Source of the DNA: JBEKDJ01 sp050014415
GTDB lineage: Bacteria > Desulfobacterota > BSN033 > UBA1163
Direction: 5' to 3'
Length of the DNA stretch: 5,103 nucleotides
NCBI GenBank assembly: GCA_050014415.1
Contig: JBEKDJ010000366.1
Location: 1 to 5,103 of the forward strand
This document shows positions 1-3,504 of the stretch, in pieces. The notes beneath the pieces were generated by a model. It saw only the letters and a list, made by a program, of their open reading frames with translations. It was not told the DNA's origin and ran no database searches. The translations under genes and the position numbers were made by a program. The number at the start of each line of letters is the position of its first letter. The first letter of the stretch is position 1.

Positions 1-623
1 ACCATTGGCCTCGCCGAGACATCGAACATCCCAAGGATGGCATGAGGTTGTTCCTTTTCGGCTTCCTTCAAAGGATAGGCCAGAATAGTGCTGCATCCGG
101 ATCCAAAAGGGGCGTTTACTGCCTCGATGCTTTCCAAGGCATAGCCTGTTAGGGTAAAAAGCCCTGATAGGATATCTGGAGAGACGAAAAAGGCAACCAC
201 CTCGGGTTTCTCATCTTCTTGGAACTTCTCGATTGGTTTGAAGACGCAGTACGGGGTCGGTGCTGGTCTTGGCTTTCTCATAGAAATAAATCTCTTGGCC
301 AGTTCAGGTGTCTTGATATAGCGCTCACCTTCCATCTCCCCAGGAATCCCACAGGAAAGGAAGTATTCCATGTTCGGCCTGACCGATTCTCGAAGCCCCA
401 TATAATAGGCGCCTCCGGGGCATCCGAAATGGTCCTTGTCGAAATAGACGGTTTCTCCCTTCTTCCTCGCATTTTGGAGCAAGCCGATCATGCACATATG
501 GACCCCTGTTTTTGCAGTGACTCCCTCGGGTCGATTGGCCGTGTAGTAGATTCCGAGAGGAGATTCTCTTAGGCCCAAGGTCTCTCGAAATTGTTTCCAC
601 ACCACTTCAGAAAATCGACTCAT
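1..623 (-). CDS. DUF169-family protein, 3' end outside the window
   Basis: The frame stays open from an ATG at 621-623 to the window edge, giving 207 residues with no stop. The protein resembles the DUF169 family (COG2043), whose biochemical role is not established. Family-like features are the N-terminal LGLRESPLGIYY segment (residues 16-27), a GCPGGAYYMGL stretch (67-77), NAPFGSGCSTI (170-180) and the LGMFDVSARP block (197-206) that usually precedes the C-terminal part. Five cysteines (44, 68, 91, 126, 177) are spread through it, several in the conserved blocks, so metal or Fe-S binding is possible but unproven. No signal peptide or membrane segment is seen, so it is probably cytoplasmic. 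The start is supported by AAGGAG six bases upstream, directly after the mog stop codon. The 12-bp gap implies co-translation with mog and hence a possible link to molybdenum or tungsten enzymes. Family assignment is fairly sure; function is unknown. Confidence 0.85.
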   Translation of the reverse strand, partial: MSRFSEVVWKQFRETLGLRESPLGIYYTANRPEGVTAKTGVHMCMIGLLQNARKKGETVYFDKDHFGCPGGAYYMGLRESVRPNMEYFLSCGIPGEMEGERYIKTPELAKRFISMRKPRPAPTPYCVFKPIEKFQEDEKPEVVAFFVSPDILSGLFTLTGYALESIEAVNAPFGSGCSTILAYPLKEAEKEQPHAILGMFDVSARPM

Positions 624-629
624 TGTTCG

Positions 630-635
630 CTCCTT
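630..635 (-). promoter_or_regulatory. Shine-Dalgarno site of the DUF169 gene
   Basis: AAGGAG on the minus strand begins immediately after the mog TGA (636-638) and lies six bases before the ATG at 621-623. It fixes the start and suggests that ribosomes finishing mog reinitiate on the DUF169 gene. Confidence 0.8.
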
Positions 636-1127
636 TCATCCTTGACCGCACTCTTCGGGGTCACCCTTTAGTTTGGAGAGGGCGTGAGGTAAAGCTGGCA
701 GGATCACAATTAGATTTTCTCTTACACTCTTAGGACTTCCTGGCAGATTGACAATCAAGCTTGAACCTCGAATTCCTGAGATTGCCCGAGAGATCATGGC
801 ATGGGGGGTCTTTTTCAAGCTCTCAGCCCTCATGGCCTCTGAAAAACCAGGTACTTCTTTCTCGATCACTTCTAATGTTGCATCGGGTGTCACATCCCGG
901 GGGCTTAAGCCTGTGCCTCCAGTAGTTAGGATGAGATCTGCTCTTAGTTGATCAGCACTTTTCTTCAAGGCTTCCACGATCTTGTCTTTCTCATCCGGGA
1001 TAATCTCATAATGGATCACCTCAGCGGGCAGGCTCCGCACCATCTCCTTAATAAGAGGGCCGCTCGAATCTTCCCTCTCGCCTTTAGAACCCCTGTCACT
1101 GATGGTAAGGATAGCCACTTTGAACAT
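636..1127 (-). CDS. mog: Molybdopterin adenylyltransferase, MogA type
   Basis: This 163-residue protein is a single MoCF_biosynth (MoaB/Mog) domain of normal length. Mog enzymes use ATP to adenylylate molybdopterin in the cytoplasm, making the substrate that MoeA loads with metal. Visible motifs are TISDRGSKG (8-16), TTGGTGLSPRDVTPDAT (68-84), the VPGF loop (92-95), ISRAISGIRG (112-121) and LIVNLPGSP (124-132). Asp45 (in IPDE) and Asp78 (in PRDVT) match the two catalytically important aspartates of E. coli MogA (Asp49, Asp82). The GIRG...LIVNLPGSP form favours Mog over MoaB, though the two are hard to separate by eye. The start at 1125-1127 is preferred because homologues begin here and GAGG lies five bases upstream. 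An in-frame ATG at 1179-1181 would add 18 residues read from a repeat element. The gene sits after MOSC, with a 120-bp repeat-filled gap, and 12 bp before the DUF169 gene. Confidence 0.93.
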   Translation of the reverse strand: MFKVAILTISDRGSKGEREDSSGPLIKEMVRSLPAEVIHYEIIPDEKDKIVEALKKSADQLRADLILTTGGTGLSPRDVTPDATLEVIEKEVPGFSEAMRAESLKKTPHAMISRAISGIRGSSLIVNLPGSPKSVRENLIVILPALPHALSKLKGDPEECGQG

Positions 1128-1131
1128 GATT

Positions 1132-1136
1132 ACCTC
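1132..1136 (-). promoter_or_regulatory. Shine-Dalgarno site of mog
   Basis: GAGGT on the minus strand lies four bases before the ATG at 1125-1127 (five counting GAGG only). It lies outside the adjacent repeat element and decides for the short start over the in-frame ATG at 1179-1181. Confidence 0.65.
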
Positions 1137-1182
1137 ATAATATGAATTCAACGCAGAGGTGCAGAGTTCGCAGAGAAACACT

Positions 1183-1216
1183 TTTTTGTTTGTCGGGAGA
1201 TACCGACAAACAAAAA
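1183..1216. repeat. Perfect inverted repeat, 14-bp arms, 6-base loop
   Basis: The left arm 1183-1196 (TTTTTGTTTGTCGG) and the right arm 1203-1216 are exact reverse complements around the loop GAGATA. The GC pairs lie next to the loop and the AT pairs at the base. On either strand the descending arm ends in a run of A, so it lacks the U-tract of an intrinsic terminator. It sits inside the composite element between the MOSC and mog genes. Confidence 0.9.
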
Positions 1217-1222
1217 GATTCT

Positions 1223-1251
1223 TTGATTTGCCAGAGAAACTGGCAAATCAA
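1223..1251. repeat. Perfect inverted repeat, 12-bp arms, 5-base loop
   Basis: The left arm 1223-1234 (TTGATTTGCCAG) and the right arm 1240-1251 are exact reverse complements around AGAAA. The right arm contains the TGA stop codon of the MOSC gene (1248-1250). It is the second internal hairpin of the composite element, with a stem unrelated in sequence to its neighbour. Confidence 0.88.
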
Positions 1252-1742
1252 GGCTTCATACTCTTTGCGCTCTCCGCGTCTTTTCGGTGAGACTGAGCCT
1301 GGATGATTATGTCATCCCCTACCTTTACTTCTCCTTGGCTCACCACTTCAGCAAAGATTCCTTCTTTTGGCATTACACAGTCCCCTGCTTGATAATAGAT
1401 GGCGCAACGCGTATGGCACTCCTTTCCAATTTGGGTCACACGGAGAAGCACAGAATTCCCAACACGAATTTCGGTTCCAATTGGAAGGTGAACGAGATCC
1501 ACCCCTACAGTGGTAATATTTTCCGCAAAATCGCCATAACCCACGTTTAATCCTTTGACCCTCATCTTCTCAATCGATTCGTTGGCCAACAGGCTGACCT
1601 GCCGGTGCCAGGGACCTGCGTGAGCATCGTCCTTCAATCCAAAATCTTTCAACAGGGAACATGATTGAATATTGGTCTTCTTCGTTCCCTTTTTCTCGCT
1701 AATGTTGACTGCCAATACTCTCCCCTTTTGAATTCCTGTCAT
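1248..1742 (-). CDS. Stand-alone MOSC-domain protein
   Basis: This 164-residue protein is one MOSC (Moco sulfurase C-terminal) domain. The superfamily binds Moco or carries sulfur through a conserved cysteine; the exact substrate here is unknown. Visible family features are GLKDDAHAGPWHRQVSLL (35-52), GDFAENITTVGVDL (70-83), the GKECHTRC motif with Cys109 and Cys113 (106-113), and GDCVMPKEGIFAEV with Cys122 (120-133), ending in the KVGDDI strand. Start 1742 is chosen because AAAGGGG lies eight bases upstream and the domain begins a few residues later; an in-frame ATG at 1809-1811 would add 23 residues encoded largely by repeat-type DNA. The last 14 residues or so (from about 151) are charged, fall outside the domain and are encoded by the CGCAGAG repeat element. 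Its place between moaC and mog supports a role in cofactor maturation or handling. Confidence 0.88.
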   Translation of the reverse strand: MTGIQKGRVLAVNISEKKGTKKTNIQSCSLLKDFGLKDDAHAGPWHRQVSLLANESIEKMRVKGLNVGYGDFAENITTVGVDLVHLPIGTEIRVGNSVLLRVTQIGKECHTRCAIYYQAGDCVMPKEGIFAEVVSQGEVKVGDDIIIQAQSHRKDAESAKSMKP

Positions 1743-1750
1743 ATTATAGA

Positions 1751-1757
1751 CCCCTTT
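1751..1757 (-). promoter_or_regulatory. Shine-Dalgarno-like site of the MOSC gene
   Basis: AAAGGGG on the minus strand is eight bases before the ATG at 1740-1742. It supports this start over the upstream in-frame ATG at 1809-1811, whose extension would translate part of the AAGTCG repeat. Confidence 0.6.
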
Positions 1758-1780
1758 GCTTATGAAGTGCTCATTTTCGT

Positions 1781-1842
1781 GAGGCGTAAGTCGCAAGTCG
1801 GAAGGCGACAACCCCCTTACGCTCTCGCCCCTTTCGACTTAC
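1781..1842. repeat. Imperfect palindromic element, AAGTCG type
   Basis: GTAAGTCG at 1786-1793 pairs with CGACTTAC at 1835-1842, and a second AAGTCG copy at 1795-1800 can pair with the same CGACTT. In the second register, 1795-1808 matches 1825-1840 with a small gap. GCGTAAG (1784-1790) also complements CTTACGC (1816-1822), so alternative stems are possible. The element spans the moaC-MOSC junction and overlaps the last eight codons and stop of moaC. Confidence 0.65.
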
Positions 1843-2317
1843 AGTTTGTTAAATACGTTCCGCTTTTGCCTCCTGTTTTCTTGATCAGATGGATATCGGA
1901 TAGCATCATCCCTCGATCAATGGCTTTGCACATGTCATAAATCGTAAGACCAGCAGCGGCCACAGCCACGAATCCTTCCATCTCCACACCTGTCTGGGCT
2001 CTGATCTTGACCTTTGCCTCTATATCAATCCGACCCTCCTTTTCAAAAGGATAGAAATTGATCTCAATATGAGAGATACTGAGAGGATGACACATAGGGA
2101 TGATCTCTGCTGTCCTCTTTGCAGCCATGATCCCCGCCACCTTGGCAACAGAAAAGACATCTCCCTTTGAGATCTCCCCAGACATAATCTTTTGAAAGGT
2201 CTTCGGATTCATGAAGATTGATCCCCGAACCACAGCCTCCCGTAAAGTCTCTACCTTATTGCTGACATCGACCATCTTCGCCCGACCCTTTTTATCAAAA
2301 TGCGTGAGCTTTGGCAT
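1817..2317 (-). CDS. moaC: Cyclic pyranopterin monophosphate synthase MoaC
   Basis: This 166-residue protein aligns end to end with MoaC, which converts the MoaA product, 3',8-cyclo-7,8-dihydro-GTP, to cyclic pyranopterin monophosphate in the cytoplasm. The match to the E. coli enzyme is collinear, with no net gap from the N-terminus to residue 131. It keeps LTH (4-6), MVDVS (15-19), Lys51 in KGDVF, AAKRT (65-69), the IPMCHPL motif with His77 (73-79), TGVEMEG (109-115) and TIYDMCKA with Asp128 and Lys131 (125-132). Lys51 and Lys131 are the known catalytic lysines, so the enzyme looks active. The start at 2315-2317 matches homologues and has GGAGG five bases upstream. The ATG at 2327-2329 overlaps that site and is rejected. 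The conserved core ends at GGKSG (149-153). The last eight residues (159-166) come from the AAGTCG repeat element and are probably a neutral extension. Confidence 0.97.
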   Translation of the reverse strand: MPKLTHFDKKGRAKMVDVSNKVETLREAVVRGSIFMNPKTFQKIMSGEISKGDVFSVAKVAGIMAAKRTAEIIPMCHPLSISHIEINFYPFEKEGRIDIEAKVKIRAQTGVEMEGFVAVAAAGLTIYDMCKAIDRGMMLSDIHLIKKTGGKSGTYLTNCKSKGARA

Positions 2318-2322
2318 TCTCC

Positions 2323-2327
2323 CCTCC
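2323..2327 (-). promoter_or_regulatory. Shine-Dalgarno site of moaC
   Basis: GGAGG on the minus strand is five bases before the ATG at 2315-2317. It is the strongest ribosome binding site in the window, and it overlaps the alternative ATG at 2327-2329, which therefore cannot be the main start. Confidence 0.8.
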
Positions 2328-2337
2328 ATAAAACATC

Positions 2338-2438
2338 AGGTTGAGGCTAAGGTTTAGGTTAAGATACTTCATAATGTTCAGCTAAATTATTAGTCCTGTT
2401 TTTCGCCTCGTTCTCAACCTTAACCTGAGCCTTAACCT
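2338..2438. repeat. Long imperfect inverted repeat, AACCTTA type
   Basis: The arms 2338-2363 and 2413-2438 are reverse complements at 22 of 26 positions, separated by 49 bases. Each arm is itself made of roughly six-base units (variants of AACCTT/AAGGTT). The element fills most of the 132-bp moaA-moaC gap without touching either reading frame. No U-tract follows the stem, so it is not a standard terminator. The 49-base AT-rich spacer shows no reading frame or recognisable motif. Confidence 0.8.
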
Positions 2439-2449
2439 TTGATTTCCTG

Positions 2450-3433
2450 TTATCCTCCAATCGCTGACATATTTCTCTGACATTTTTTGAATTGGTGTGT
2501 ATTGATATAATGTCTTTCCGGTTTCGTTCGAAGAGCCACGCGAAGTTGCTCTTTTAGATCTCGATCAGTACCGCCATTTCTGAGGAGTTCCTTCATATCA
2601 ATCTCGTCGTCAGAGAAGAGGCATGTTCTGATCTTGCCGTCAGCAGTCAATCGAAGTCGATTGCAATCAGCGCAGAAATGGCTGCTGACCGGACCGATCA
2701 ATCCAACCTCTCCAAGTGCTCCTTCAAACCGAAATCGCATGGCCGGGCCATCCCATTGATCTGAGGAAACGGGTATCAGTGGGCCCACATTCTCCAGACG
2801 ATTCTTGATTTGGGGAATGGTGAGAAGATCGCTCTCCTTCCACTCCTCCCCATTGCCAGAAGGCATATACTCGATGTATCGGACCGTAAGAGGAAGGTGG
2901 AGGGTCAGTCGAGCGAAGGATTCGATTTCGTCATCATTCAATCCTTGGATAGCAACCATGTTGATCTTAATGGGAGAGAGCCCCACTCTTAAACTCTCTT
3001 CTACTCCGGCCCATACTCGGTCAAAATCGTCCTTCCGAGTGATCTCGTAGAATCTCTCTTTTCTGAGGGAGTCGAGACTGATATTGACCCTTTTCAAACC
3101 GGCTCCTTTGAGATCTTGAGCAAGCTCTTTCAGAAGGATTCCGTTTGTGGTGAGGCTCAAATCCTCAATCTCTTCGATGTGAGATAGGGAGGAGATGAAA
3201 TCTACGATCCCCTTTCTAACCAACGGTTCTCCTCCTGTCAATCTGATTTTGGATATACCCTCCGGAGCGAAGGTACGGACAATCCTCAATAACTCTTCGT
3301 AGGTCAGAATGTCTTTGTGGGAGATAAGGGGGATCCCTTCCTCAGGCATACAATACCGGCATCGCAGGTTGCAACGGTCCGTCACCGAGATTCGAAGGTA
3401 GTCTATTTTTCGTTTGTATAGATCAAGCAGCAT
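2450..3433 (-). CDS. moaA: GTP 3',8-cyclase MoaA (radical SAM)
   Basis: This 327-residue protein has the full MoaA length and carries out the first committed step of Moco synthesis, rearranging GTP to 3',8-cyclo-7,8-dihydro-GTP with S-adenosylmethionine. The N-terminal radical SAM cluster motif is CNLRCRYC (Cys21, Cys25, Cys28), followed by LTGGEPLVRKG (65-75), which includes the SAM-binding GGEP. The C-terminal cluster that binds GTP is FCADCNRLRL plus a later cysteine (Cys254, Cys257, Cys271; spacing C-x2-C-x13-C). The protein ends in QRNMSAIGG, with the Gly-Gly tail (326-327) needed for MoaA activity. The product therefore looks intact. The ATG at 3431-3433 is the only sensible start: an in-frame TGA lies at 3443-3445 and the next Met comes after the cluster cysteines. 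No Shine-Dalgarno sequence is visible upstream, where a palindromic repeat ends. Its product is the substrate of MoaC, encoded next. Confidence 0.97.
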   Translation of the reverse strand: MLLDLYKRKIDYLRISVTDRCNLRCRYCMPEEGIPLISHKDILTYEELLRIVRTFAPEGISKIRLTGGEPLVRKGIVDFISSLSHIEEIEDLSLTTNGILLKELAQDLKGAGLKRVNISLDSLRKERFYEITRKDDFDRVWAGVEESLRVGLSPIKINMVAIQGLNDDEIESFARLTLHLPLTVRYIEYMPSGNGEEWKESDLLTIPQIKNRLENVGPLIPVSSDQWDGPAMRFRFEGALGEVGLIGPVSSHFCADCNRLRLTADGKIRTCLFSDDEIDMKELLRNGGTDRDLKEQLRVALRTKPERHYINTHQFKKCQRNMSAIGG

Positions 3434-3443
3434 AATGCTTTTT

Positions 3444-3500
3444 CAGATTTGAGATTTTAGATTTCAGATTTTGAATCTGCAATCTATGATCTGCAATTTG
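3444..3500. repeat. Near-continuous palindrome, CAGATTT/GCAATTT type
   Basis: The arms 3444-3470 and 3474-3500 are reverse complements at 21 of 27 positions around a three-base centre (TTG), with CAGATT/AATCTG perfect next to the centre. Each arm consists of tandem AGATTT-like units about seven to ten bases long. The element takes up most of the 71-bp moeA-moaA gap. It begins four bases after the moeA stop and ends ten bases before the moaA start. On the minus strand it would form a long AT-rich hairpin just ahead of moaA. Confidence 0.8.
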
Positions 3501-3504
3501 CAAT

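Larger units (their letters stand above)
1148..1292. repeat. Composite palindromic element, CGCAGAG type, with two internal hairpins
   Basis: This roughly 145-bp element lies between the MOSC and mog genes. The outer arms (about 1148-1175 and 1261-1290) are imperfect inverted copies of a short tandem unit: CGCAGAG, GCAGAG and CGCAGAG on the left, with degenerate counterparts on the right. Inside lie two separate perfect inverted repeats at 1183-1216 and 1223-1251. The right arm overlaps the 3' end of the MOSC gene and supplies its last residues and stop. The layout resembles a non-autonomous, MITE-like or REP-like mobile repeat. No open reading frame for a transposase is present. I recall similar CGCAGAG-type repeats in environmental bacterial genomes, but cannot check this here. 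Confidence 0.75.

Noticed and set aside
219..600. Open frames on both strands inside the DUF169 region
   Set aside because: They are shadows of the DUF169 gene; their translations resemble no family, while the frame starting at 623 gives a clear family match.
1128..1181. 18-residue N-terminal extension of Mog
   Set aside because: It is encoded mostly by the left arm of the CGCAGAG element; homologues start at MFKVAILTISDRG, and GAGG precedes that ATG.
1128..1247. Moco riboswitch upstream of mog
   Set aside because: The gap is accounted for by the symmetric repeat element; I see no multi-branched aptamer-like arrangement with conserved unpaired segments.
1183..1251. The two perfect hairpins as tandem intrinsic terminators
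   Set aside because: Neither stem is followed by a U-tract on either strand, the first is AT-rich at its base, and mog continues on the same strand directly afterwards.
1743..1811. 23-residue N-terminal extension of the MOSC protein
   Set aside because: It would be read largely from the AAGTCG repeat region, and a Shine-Dalgarno-like site favours the ATG at 1740-1742.
2327..2329. Upstream ATG for moaC
   Set aside because: It overlaps the GGAGG site that serves the ATG at 2315-2317, and homologues start at the latter.
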